Below are positions 51,839 to 59,401 of a stretch of DNA of 64,000 nucleotides, one piece after another; the stretch's first letter is position 1; the number at the start of each line of letters is the position of its first letter. Location of the stretch: NCBI RefSeq assembly GCF_003002825.1, contig NZ_PVTE01000002.1:248001-312000 (forward strand), given 5' to 3'. The notes under the pieces are model-generated. The model worked only from the letters and a program-made list of their open reading frames with translations, was not told the origin of the DNA and did not search any database. The position numbers and the translations under genes are program-made. The DNA comes from Spirosoma oryzae (GTDB taxonomy: Bacteria; Bacteroidota; Bacteroidia; Cytophagales; Spirosomataceae).

Positions 51839-52504
51839 ATGCGTCTACACCGGGAGGGCAACACCATCATGCTGGTAACGGGGCTGGTTCTATTAGCCCT
51901 CAACCTGCTTGCTTATTTTTTCTTGTTTTCGGATAACGGTACCGCCATCACGCTGCTGGCCGTAGCCAGTTTAATTCTGTTCGTACTGGTCGTCCAGTTC
52001 TTCAGAATTCCCATGCGGCCGTTAACGATGGGCGAACAGCATGTAGTAGCGCCCGCCGACGGGACGGTTGTCGTTATCGAGGAAACAGACGAAGCAGAAT
52101 ACTTCAAAGGCCGGCGTCGGCAGGTGTCTATCTTTATGTCGCCCCTGAACGTACACGTCAACCGCAACCCGGTAACGGGTATTGTGCGGTACTTCAAATA
52201 CTACCCGGGCAAATATTTGGTAGCCTGGCACCCCAAGTCGAGCACCGAAAATGAGCGCACGACGGTCGTTATTCAACTGGCCAACGGCGCTGAAGTGCTG
52301 CTGCGGCAGATTGCCGGGGCTGTCGCTCGGCGCATCGTGTGGTACGTAAAGGAAGGTCAACCCGTCGAGCAGGGTGGTGAACTGGGTTTTATCAAGTTTG
52401 GCTCGCGTGTTGACGTATTTCTGCCATTGGATGCCGATGTTAAAGTTGCCATCGGCGACCGCGTAAAAGGGGGCGTTACCGTACTAGCCGACATGCCCGA
52501 GTAA
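51839..52504 (+). CDS. psd: Phosphatidylserine decarboxylase family protein
   Basis: 221 residues of the short archaeal-type Psd family: two hydrophobic helices (10-53), the PADGTVVVIEETDE segment, MSPLNVHVNRNPVTG, and the self-cleavage site GS in IKFGSRVDV, at about 190. Processing yields a pyruvoyl group that decarboxylates phosphatidylserine to phosphatidylethanolamine in the inner membrane. A terminator at 52529 follows. Confidence 0.92.
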   Translation: MRLHREGNTIMLVTGLVLLALNLLAYFFLFSDNGTAITLLAVASLILFVLVVQFFRIPMRPLTMGEQHVVAPADGTVVVIEETDEAEYFKGRRRQVSIFMSPLNVHVNRNPVTGIVRYFKYYPGKYLVAWHPKSSTENERTTVVIQLANGAEVLLRQIAGAVARRIVWYVKEGQPVEQGGELGFIKFGSRVDVFLPLDADVKVAIGDRVKGGVTVLADMPE

Positions 52505-52528
52505 CCAAAGTAACCCGTAAAACTAAGT

Positions 52529-52565
52529 AGCTGAAGGCGACCCAACCGGTCGCCTTCGCTTTTTA
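52529..52565 (+). terminator. Terminator of psd
   Basis: A 10-bp stem (52533-52542 with 52548-52557), 5-nt loop, and a T run at 52560-52564. Confidence 0.85.
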
Positions 52566-52792
52566 TAAACCTGGCTATTGGTCTATACCCAGTTGAGAGA
52601 TTGGCTGGCGGATTCGTACATACGCCTTATCGGAAGCAACTCCCTTCTGCGGCCGTTCAGGTCAACGACTATACAGCCCGTCTATACGACGCCGGTATCT
52701 TTTCTGAAGCTGATCCGATTCCAGGCTTTCTTCGTGCCGGTGAGCCATACCTGACTCATTACGCAGCCCGTTTACAAACCGTTATAAGGTAG
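52566..52792 (+). other. Possible gene remnant or short ORF (uncertain)
   Basis: An open frame without ATG (a TTG at 52601 gives 63 residues, stop at 52790-52792), containing TPYRKQLPSAAVQVNDYTAR and EADPIPGFLRAGEPYLTHYA. It looks compositionally coding but I recognise no family. It could be a decayed gene piece, and it overlaps the 3' end of the AlgX-like gene by 11 bp. Confidence 0.3.
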
Positions 52793-53894
52793 CCAGGTCG
52801 CCGATGTTACGCTCTACGATTTCGACCACCACCACGTCCGGCCGTTCAGCCGCGACGACCGCCGGGTCGAGGTGACGGCCGCGCATGAAAAAAGCCGACT
52901 GAAAATAACCGGGTACGAACTGCATCATGCTGTGGCTAAACGAATCGCCAATGAACAGCAGCCGGGGCAGGTCATCGCTCGTTGTTCTGGTAAAGCGAAC
53001 CGACGGGAAGCCTGATACCGGATTCGGTACTTCAGCCACTTGTCTGGCAGTACGATCGGGCGCGGGTTTGATGTCGAAATAAACTGGGTCCCGATGCTCG
53101 TCCTGTACGGTCAGCATCGTCGTCAGATCGCCCCCAAGTCCACGCTGCTTTTGTATCCGGTAGTCCGTCAGCCGGGGAGCCGGCAGGGTCGGTATATCCT
53201 GCCGAATTCGATTTAACAGCGCAGCACTGCCAATCAGCGTACCATAGTCATTCCAGTGTGTATCGGTCTGGTAGTAGACAACCTGCTCTTTCTTGGCAGT
53301 CAACAACGTGTCGCGAATGTCGACAAACGGCACGCGGGTTTGTTCCATCGCTTTCGTGAGCACATCGAGTCGTGACGGTTGCGTACTGACGGTCAGTTGC
53401 GTTGGCAGATGCTCCGGGTAGATGGTGTGCGAGTCCGGCGCGATCAGCACGTAGAAGCGAATCCCCTGTTTGGCCAGGCGCTGTTGTGTAGCCGTCAGGT
53501 GCTGCGCGATGATGCGGGCCGAGTCAGCCGACAACGGCAATAAGCCCCGGTGCTGGTCGACCACCCGGTTGTAGCTGTTACCCAGGTAAAACCAGCCATC
53601 GTTTCCGACTACGACTTTTTCCGGTAAAGGCGATTCGCCCAGCAGGTTCAACTTCCAGCGGCTGTAGGCGTAGAACAGCGCATTACGCCAGCCAAAGTTT
53701 TCTTTGTAATACTGATCAAACTGCTTTACAAAGCTGCGGACATGGGGAAAATGCAGCGGTGGCAGGGTCGACTGCTGCCGGTTTTCGGTACTCTTGTAGG
53801 CTTTTGACAGGTTTAGCAACTGATCCAGTGTGGGCAACAGGAGTAACCCTGCGAAGACAAAAGCAGCCAGCTTAAACCGAAAGGATGTATTCAT
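52782..53894 (-). CDS. AlgX/AlgJ-like SGNH acetyltransferase (paralogue 2)
   Basis: 370 residues. N-terminal membrane anchor (8-24) and an AlgX/AlgJ SGNH-like domain: QTDTHWND with Asp211 and His213, and the nucleophile in IGDSFS (Ser318). Such periplasmic proteins transfer acetyl groups from an MBOAT protein onto glycans. It is 52 bp downstream of a close paralogue. Confidence 0.88.
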   Translation of the reverse strand: MNTSFRFKLAAFVFAGLLLLPTLDQLLNLSKAYKSTENRQQSTLPPLHFPHVRSFVKQFDQYYKENFGWRNALFYAYSRWKLNLLGESPLPEKVVVGNDGWFYLGNSYNRVVDQHRGLLPLSADSARIIAQHLTATQQRLAKQGIRFYVLIAPDSHTIYPEHLPTQLTVSTQPSRLDVLTKAMEQTRVPFVDIRDTLLTAKKEQVVYYQTDTHWNDYGTLIGSAALLNRIRQDIPTLPAPRLTDYRIQKQRGLGGDLTTMLTVQDEHRDPVYFDIKPAPDRTARQVAEVPNPVSGFPSVRFTRTTSDDLPRLLFIGDSFSHSMMQFVPGYFQSAFFMRGRHLDPAVVAAERPDVVVVEIVERNIGDLATL

Positions 53895-53946
53895 TCAGGA
53901 TTGATAGGCACCTAGCCGGCGTGTAAACAACCGCAAAAATACACAG

Positions 53947-55128
53947 TTATAGATCAGCCAGTTCACGCAGATTCCGCTCGACAATCTCAACCACGACAAT
54001 ATCCGAGCGTTCGGCCCGCGCCAGTGCCAGATCAAGCCGGTGGCTACGTACCAGAAAACTTTCGCCAAAGTACTGGGGTACAAAGCGATTCATGCTGAAG
54101 CTGAACGAATCACCGATAAACAACAGGCGGGGCATGGCGGGCTGTGGGCCGATAAAACGCGACGACGGCAAGTTCATTTCCGAATTTGGTATATCGGCCG
54201 TTTGTCGGGCTTGCAGGCTTTTCCGGGGGGTCACGATGTACTGAATCGAATCGCGATGTACGCTGTGCAGTGCCATCATCGTCGTCAGATCACCGCCGAT
54301 TCCTGGCGCAGATTTAATTGTATAGTCGGCCAGTCGGGGTTCGATCAGTTGCGGGAAGTCTTGCCGCACCCGACCAACCATCGCCAGTGAGGCTACCAAC
54401 GAACCGAAATCATTCCAGTGTGTATCGGTTTGGCAATAGACAGGTCGCTCTTTCTTGGCGCTACGCAGCGCTGGCTGTACATCAATCAAAGAAATACCCG
54501 ACTGCTGGGCCAGATACGTCCGTAACTGATCCAGGTTCGAGGGGCCACTGTGCCGTTTGATTTTATCGGGCAGATTTTCGGGGTAGATCGTGTACGAATC
54601 CGGCACAACCATCACATAGAAGCGTGTCCCCTGCCGGGCCAGTTGTTGCTGGTAGTATGTGAGTCTGTCTTTTATTGCGCGCAACTCACGGGGCTGAATG
54701 GGGTCAACGCCCCGATGCTGATCAACAATCTTCGCGAAGTGATTACCGGGATAGAACCACCCGCGTTTGCCAACCACTACCTTTTCTGGTAAAGGCGACT
54801 GCCCCAGCACGTTCATCTTCCAGGAGCTGTAGGCGTAGAAGAGTGCGTTGCGCCAGCCAAAGTTCTCGTTGAAGTAGTGTTCGTACTGATGCACAAATGT
54901 TTTTACATGCGGAAAATCCAGCGTAGGCCGAGCCGCAAGAGCCCGCTTTTCGGTACTCTGAAACCGAGTGGACAGATGAAGCCATTGATCCACTGCGGGC
55001 ATAATCAGCAGTGTAGCGAAACAAGCACCCGCCAACACCGCCCGAAACCGTACCGATGGCCGACGCGTACTTGTGGATACCACAAGTTTCGGAACCTCTA
55101 CGCTTTCAATTCTCGGATAGGCGGTCAT
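53947..55128 (-). CDS. AlgX/AlgJ-like SGNH acetyltransferase (paralogue 1)
   Basis: 393 residues with a longer cytoplasmic N-terminus and one membrane helix (about 29-46). Catalytic residues are Asp235/His237 (QTDTHWND) and Ser341 (IGDSFSF). It shares the PEKVVVG, NFGWRNALFYAYS and GGDLTTM stretches with paralogue 2. It probably receives acetyl groups from the adjacent MBOAT protein. Confidence 0.9.
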   Translation of the reverse strand: MTAYPRIESVEVPKLVVSTSTRRPSVRFRAVLAGACFATLLIMPAVDQWLHLSTRFQSTEKRALAARPTLDFPHVKTFVHQYEHYFNENFGWRNALFYAYSSWKMNVLGQSPLPEKVVVGKRGWFYPGNHFAKIVDQHRGVDPIQPRELRAIKDRLTYYQQQLARQGTRFYVMVVPDSYTIYPENLPDKIKRHSGPSNLDQLRTYLAQQSGISLIDVQPALRSAKKERPVYCQTDTHWNDFGSLVASLAMVGRVRQDFPQLIEPRLADYTIKSAPGIGGDLTTMMALHSVHRDSIQYIVTPRKSLQARQTADIPNSEMNLPSSRFIGPQPAMPRLLFIGDSFSFSMNRFVPQYFGESFLVRSHRLDLALARAERSDIVVVEIVERNLRELADL

Positions 55129-55142
55129 CGGTATGGTAGCAA

Positions 55143-56588
55143 TTAGAATCGGAAGTAGATAAAGGGGTTATATGTATCAGCCGCCAGGTACATGACCGAC
55201 ATGATGAATAAACAAACTAATCCCAGCACGTAGGCCGAGTCAAACAAGTAATGTGCGTTCGTACGCATCAAACTATTTTGTAACCGAAGCCAAAACTGCT
55301 GAAACACATGATAAACGGGTGTAGCCAAAATAATGCCGATAATAAACGTAACGATCACTTCACCGCTCAGAAAAAAGGAGGGTGGATACGCCAGTCGCTC
55401 AGCTAGTTCCGGCCCGGCACCCACCATCTTGTTCAGGTACGCTACAGCTTCCGTCAACGTCAGCGCCCGGAAGAAGACCCAACCGATCAGCACGGCCAGC
55501 AGTGTATACAAATGCGCAATCGGTGGCCATACTTTGGCGAGCCACTTTCCCAGGCCGGCGCGTTCGAGTAGTAGAAAAGCGCCGTGGTAAACGCCCCAGA
55601 TGATAAAATTCCAGCTTGCCCCGTGCCAGAGGCCGGTTACCAGAAACACGATCATTAGGTTGACGTAGGTGCGTACGTTACCAACCCGATTTCCACCCAG
55701 CGGGATGTACACATAATCCCGGAACCAGCTCGACAGCGAGATGTGCCACCGACGCCAGAAATCCTGTATCGATTTGGCGATGTATGGATAATTAAAATTC
55801 TCTTTGAAGTCGAAGCCAACCATTTTTCCCAGCCCGATCGCCATGTCGGAATAGCCGGAGAAATCGAAGTAGATCTGTAGCGTGTAGGCAACAATACCGA
55901 TCCAGGCCGTTGCCGTTCCATAACTATCCGGCCGGGCGTTGAAGATCGTGTCCGCAATGTTAGCGAACGTATTAGCGATCAGTACTTTTTTGGCCAGGCC
56001 GATAATAAACCGTTCCGCACCGACACCAAACTTTTCCAGTGTCGTTGTTCGCTCACTCAATTCAGGAGCAATGTCGGCATAGCGAACGATGGGCCCCGCA
56101 ATCTGATGCGGAAACATGGCCACATAGGTGCCATAATCGAGGAAACTTTTATTGGCCCTGATGCGCCCCCAGTAAATGTCGAGGGTGTAGGAGATACCCT
56201 GAAACGTGTAAAAGCTGATACCAATGGGCAACGCGATCTGGGCGAGTGTCAGATTCTCGGAGACAGGCAGCATAAAGGCTTCCGCAAAGCCCCGAACGGA
56301 ATCAAACAGGAAATTGGCGTATTTGTAATAGAAGAGCAGCGACAGACTGCCTACCAACGAAAGCCACAGGCCAGCTTTCCGCTTACCCCGTTCGATTAAT
56401 TGACCAGCGATGTAATTGATTAGTGCCGATACCAGCAATACCAGTACGACAAGGCCTTCCCCTTTTGCGTAGAATACCAGACTGGCACCAAACAGAAACG
56501 CATTATGCCATCGCCTGGGCAACAGGTAGTAAACGATCAGAAAAGCGGGTAGAAACAGGAACAGGAAAATTGCCGAACTGAACAGCAT
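55143..56588 (-). CDS. MBOAT family O-acetyltransferase (AlgI-like)
   Basis: 481 residues with about ten membrane helices. Conserved motifs: ALPIGISFYTFQGISYTLDI, FPHQIAGPIVRY, DFSGYSDMAIG, FWRRWHISLSSWFRDYVYIP and the catalytic His322 in TGLWHGASWNF. It moves acetyl groups across the inner membrane for glycan O-acetylation. It is first in an operon with the two AlgX/AlgJ-like genes (14 bp, then 52 bp gaps). Confidence 0.94.
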   Translation of the reverse strand: MLFSSAIFLFLFLPAFLIVYYLLPRRWHNAFLFGASLVFYAKGEGLVVLVLLVSALINYIAGQLIERGKRKAGLWLSLVGSLSLLFYYKYANFLFDSVRGFAEAFMLPVSENLTLAQIALPIGISFYTFQGISYTLDIYWGRIRANKSFLDYGTYVAMFPHQIAGPIVRYADIAPELSERTTTLEKFGVGAERFIIGLAKKVLIANTFANIADTIFNARPDSYGTATAWIGIVAYTLQIYFDFSGYSDMAIGLGKMVGFDFKENFNYPYIAKSIQDFWRRWHISLSSWFRDYVYIPLGGNRVGNVRTYVNLMIVFLVTGLWHGASWNFIIWGVYHGAFLLLERAGLGKWLAKVWPPIAHLYTLLAVLIGWVFFRALTLTEAVAYLNKMVGAGPELAERLAYPPSFFLSGEVIVTFIIGIILATPVYHVFQQFWLRLQNSLMRTNAHYLFDSAYVLGLVCLFIMSVMYLAADTYNPFIYFRF

Positions 56589-56610
56589 GGATTAAGTTTA
56601 TAAATCAAAC

Positions 56611-56618
56611 CAAAGGTA
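56611..56618 (-). promoter_or_regulatory. Candidate -7 element of the O-acetylation operon
   Basis: The minus strand reads TACCTTTG (56618-56611), the usual Bacteroidota -7 sequence, 22 bp before the MBOAT start. No clear -33 element. Confidence 0.45.
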
Positions 56619-56861
56619 TATAATTTACAGCATTCCATTAAGTAGTCTTCTCTGGTGTACCGTTGCAGTAGCGTGTCGATTGGCACCGTATTTGGAGACG
56701 AGCCCCGCTTCGTCTACTCGCCCTTTTTTATGTTTCAACTTGTTGACATGGTTTCACTGCTATCAACTATCGGCTTGGTCGGCACCCCTAACTTGTTTAC
56801 CCTTTATCCCGGTTGGCACACTTTTAGCCTAATTACCGGTCAGATAGTAACAATTGTCAGC

Positions 56862-57896
56862 ATGAATCAGCTTCTCAGACATTTACGGATCGGCACAACG
56901 GCAATCCGGTTTGGCTTTACGTACCTCCTGTACTTCTCTTTCTGGCAGTTTGGCTGCGCACAGGTTGACCCCGCTGCCACGGCTGGTACCTTGACCGATC
57001 CCGCCTGTCGCACCATTACGATTCAACGCGTAACCACGCCAATCAATACACCGGCACCGACGCCACAGGGGCTACCGATTCCGAGTTTCAGTCAGCAAAG
57101 TGGCTCGGTGGCTTACGGAAGCACACTGAAGCTTTCCGCAAGCAGCATGCCAAGTGGGGCCTATACCGAGTACTCTTATGACAATGGGGCAACCTGGGTG
57201 AAGGGTGATCAGGTATCCGTTGTCAGCCGGAAACAGATGCTCGCCCGGACCCGGATCAATGATCTGACGTCGCAGACCGCCCAAGCTACCGTAACGCCTT
57301 ATTTTCAGCGGATGATGGTGATTGGTAACAGCATTATGAGTCACGGTCCCGCTCCGGATCTGGGCTGGACCAATTTCAACGGCATGGCAGCTTCGGCACC
57401 GGAGAAAGATTACGTACATCTGCTGACGGCTAAATTGAACAACCTGCGCGACGGAGTACAGACCAGGATGGTGTCGGGTGGGACGTTTGAGCGGCAGTTC
57501 GGGCAGGCAGGTTATAGCGTAACTGAGTTCCTGACACCGCTACAGGAATTTAAACCCGACATTATCTTCGTCCGTATCGGTGAGAACATAGACGAGGGCG
57601 CTGTTCAGGCAAACAACCTGGCCGGTAACCTGCGCTTATTGTTTGACTATCTGAAACAGAACGCGGGCGGACCGGTACAAATCATCTGTTCGACAAGCGT
57701 GTGGAATCGTCCGCAGGCCGACGCCGTGATTCGGCAGGTAGCCGCAGAAAAAAGTATTCCCCTGGCCGATTTGAAAAGCATGGTGGGCGTTCCCTCCTAC
57801 TTCGCCAGTCAATACGCCAACGCGGGCGTAGCCGCTCACCCCAACGACGCGGGTATGCAACGGATTACTGACATCATCTGGGATACGATGCCGTAG
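56862..57896 (+). CDS. SGNH/GDSL hydrolase, secreted
   Basis: 344 residues from the ATG at 56862. Signal peptide (FGFTYLLYFSFWQFGCAQ), then a beta-rich segment to ~145, and an SGNH hydrolase domain with the nucleophile in VIGNSIMSHG (Ser157; GNS rather than GDS), and AAHPNDAGM carrying the Asp/His. It probably removes or transfers acyl groups on a glycan outside the inner membrane; it is divergent from the O-acetylation operon. Confidence 0.8.
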   Translation: MNQLLRHLRIGTTAIRFGFTYLLYFSFWQFGCAQVDPAATAGTLTDPACRTITIQRVTTPINTPAPTPQGLPIPSFSQQSGSVAYGSTLKLSASSMPSGAYTEYSYDNGATWVKGDQVSVVSRKQMLARTRINDLTSQTAQATVTPYFQRMMVIGNSIMSHGPAPDLGWTNFNGMAASAPEKDYVHLLTAKLNNLRDGVQTRMVSGGTFERQFGQAGYSVTEFLTPLQEFKPDIIFVRIGENIDEGAVQANNLAGNLRLLFDYLKQNAGGPVQIICSTSVWNRPQADAVIRQVAAEKSIPLADLKSMVGVPSYFASQYANAGVAAHPNDAGMQRITDIIWDTMP

Positions 57897-57901
57897 AGTC
57901 G

Positions 57902-57930
57902 TCTACGGTGTACAGTACTCGGTTTACGGT
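57902..57930 (+). repeat. GTTTACGG dispersed repeat, copy 3
   Basis: TCTACGGTGTACAGTACTCG followed by GTTTACGGT; similar to copies at 7940 and 8064. It lies just after the SGNH hydrolase stop. Confidence 0.45.
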
Positions 57931-57937
57931 TGAATAA

Positions 57938-57978
57938 CACAAAAAATCCCGGCTGATTATCAGCCGGGATTTTTTGTG
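57938..57978. terminator. Perfect 20-bp-arm palindrome at a convergent junction
   Basis: Arms 57938-57957 and 57959-57978 are exact complements around one T. A6 and T6 runs lie inside the arms, so it can terminate transcripts in both directions. Confidence 0.88.
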
Positions 57979-58006
57979 CGTCGTAATACACACGAATCAA
58001 TTTCTG

Positions 58007-58642
58007 TTAGAAGAACGACAGCCGAATGACCAGTGGGCTACCATAGATTGCCTGTGCCACGGCCTGATTCTGATTGTAGTTCAGGTTATATAGTGCAGTC
58101 AGGTTAATACCAAAGCGACCCGTGATCGGCTGCGAATAAGTCAAACCGAGCAGTGGAGCCGTCAGCCCGTAGCTGCTGGTAGCGCCCCGTTGCTCATCCC
58201 GCACCGAAATCGTGCTGTTCTCTACTTCCCCGTGTAAGTACAGGTTCGGCAGAATCGACGGGATAAACTCGTACATGGCGAATAGCCGGCCGCCGAACTG
58301 ATTGTACGTTTGAAGCGGCACAGTAGTACCGGTGTTCGTGATTCCCTTGTAGCGCGTATAGGCATACGTGGCACCAACGCCAAGCAGCAGCCGCTCGGTC
58401 GTCTGGTAGGCGATTACCGGCGACACGCCAAAGCTGAACGGGTTGCCGAAGCGAATGTTGTTGATGCCCCCACCGAAGCGAAGCCGTTGGCTGAACGGCA
58501 GCGGACGGCCTTCCGGGGTTTGTGTCCGCAGTGGATCTTTGCCCTGTTCGCGCCGGTCTTCCGGGTCAGCGGTCAACTGCCCAAAGGCAACCGTACTGCT
58601 ACATAAGGCTATGAGTAACAAAATTTTGCGAATCGAATGCAT
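58007..58642 (-). CDS. Outer-membrane beta-barrel protein of unknown function
   Basis: 211 residues with a signal peptide (ILLLIALCSSTVAFG) and alternating strands ending in aromatic LVIRLSFF, typical of small outer-membrane barrels. Similarity to a named family is not clear. On the minus strand TATTTTTG (58676-58669) is a possible -7 element. It is monocistronic. Confidence 0.7.
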   Translation of the reverse strand: MHSIRKILLLIALCSSTVAFGQLTADPEDRREQGKDPLRTQTPEGRPLPFSQRLRFGGGINNIRFGNPFSFGVSPVIAYQTTERLLLGVGATYAYTRYKGITNTGTTVPLQTYNQFGGRLFAMYEFIPSILPNLYLHGEVENSTISVRDEQRGATSSYGLTAPLLGLTYSQPITGRFGINLTALYNLNYNQNQAVAQAIYGSPLVIRLSFF

Positions 58643-58685
58643 GATATAGGTTGACAGTCTACAGATTGCAAAAATACTAACGAAA

Positions 58686-59315
58686 TCAGAACGTGAATTC
58701 TTTTACCTCCGGGTCGTTCAGTAAGCGTTCGATGCAGCGTTCGTGATCCTGCTGCGCACCGTCGACCCGCCACCGACCGATAATGTCGGTACCAATGCGC
58801 TGCTGCTGCCCACGAGTCGGTGAAAGGCCACACGCCTGAAACAACGACTCGTACTGGTTCAGTGTTTTATGGCGGAACTGGGTTACGATCTTGTAATCCC
58901 GCGTCTGATTCAGCCGTTCGATCCGTTTGGCAATACCCGACAGCAGAAGCAGGGAACTGATGATAAACGCGAAGCCAATCAGCGCAATATCGTAATGCCC
59001 ACTCCCCACACACATCCCTAACGCCGAAGCGGCCCACACCGTTGCAGCCGTGGTCAGCCCTTTTACCCGATTGTCTTCCCGAAAGATGATCCCGGCCCCC
59101 AGAAACCCGATCCCGTTGACGATGTTGGCGGCAACACGATCGCCGGTGCCGCCCATTCGGTTCGATACCATCGTAAACAGCGTCGAGCCGACACAGATCA
59201 TAATCATGGTGCGAAACCCGGCGGCCTTCCCGTGGTACTCCCGTTCGGCCCCGATCAGCCCGCCCATCAGCAGCGCGATCGTCAGCCGAATTAAATCTTC
59301 TGATGCAAATTCCAT
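58686..59315 (-). CDS. MgtC/SapB family protein
   Basis: 209 residues with four or five membrane helices and the MgtC signature LIGAEREYHGKAAGFRTMIM, VNGIGFLGAGIIF and GLTTAATVWAASALGMCVG, plus a cytoplasmic C-terminus. MgtC-like proteins affect magnesium and phosphate homeostasis or acid survival. It is next to, but separate from, uvrA. Confidence 0.9.
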   Translation of the reverse strand: MEFASEDLIRLTIALLMGGLIGAEREYHGKAAGFRTMIMICVGSTLFTMVSNRMGGTGDRVAANIVNGIGFLGAGIIFREDNRVKGLTTAATVWAASALGMCVGSGHYDIALIGFAFIISSLLLLSGIAKRIERLNQTRDYKIVTQFRHKTLNQYESLFQACGLSPTRGQQQRIGTDIIGRWRVDGAQQDHERCIERLLNDPEVKEFTF

Positions 59316-59401
59316 CTCCTCCTACACATTGACAAGCAAAGAACCTATCCGGCGCTAAAACCGTTAAAACTTAGATAGTTTATAGCCTGATAATTCTTCG
59401 A

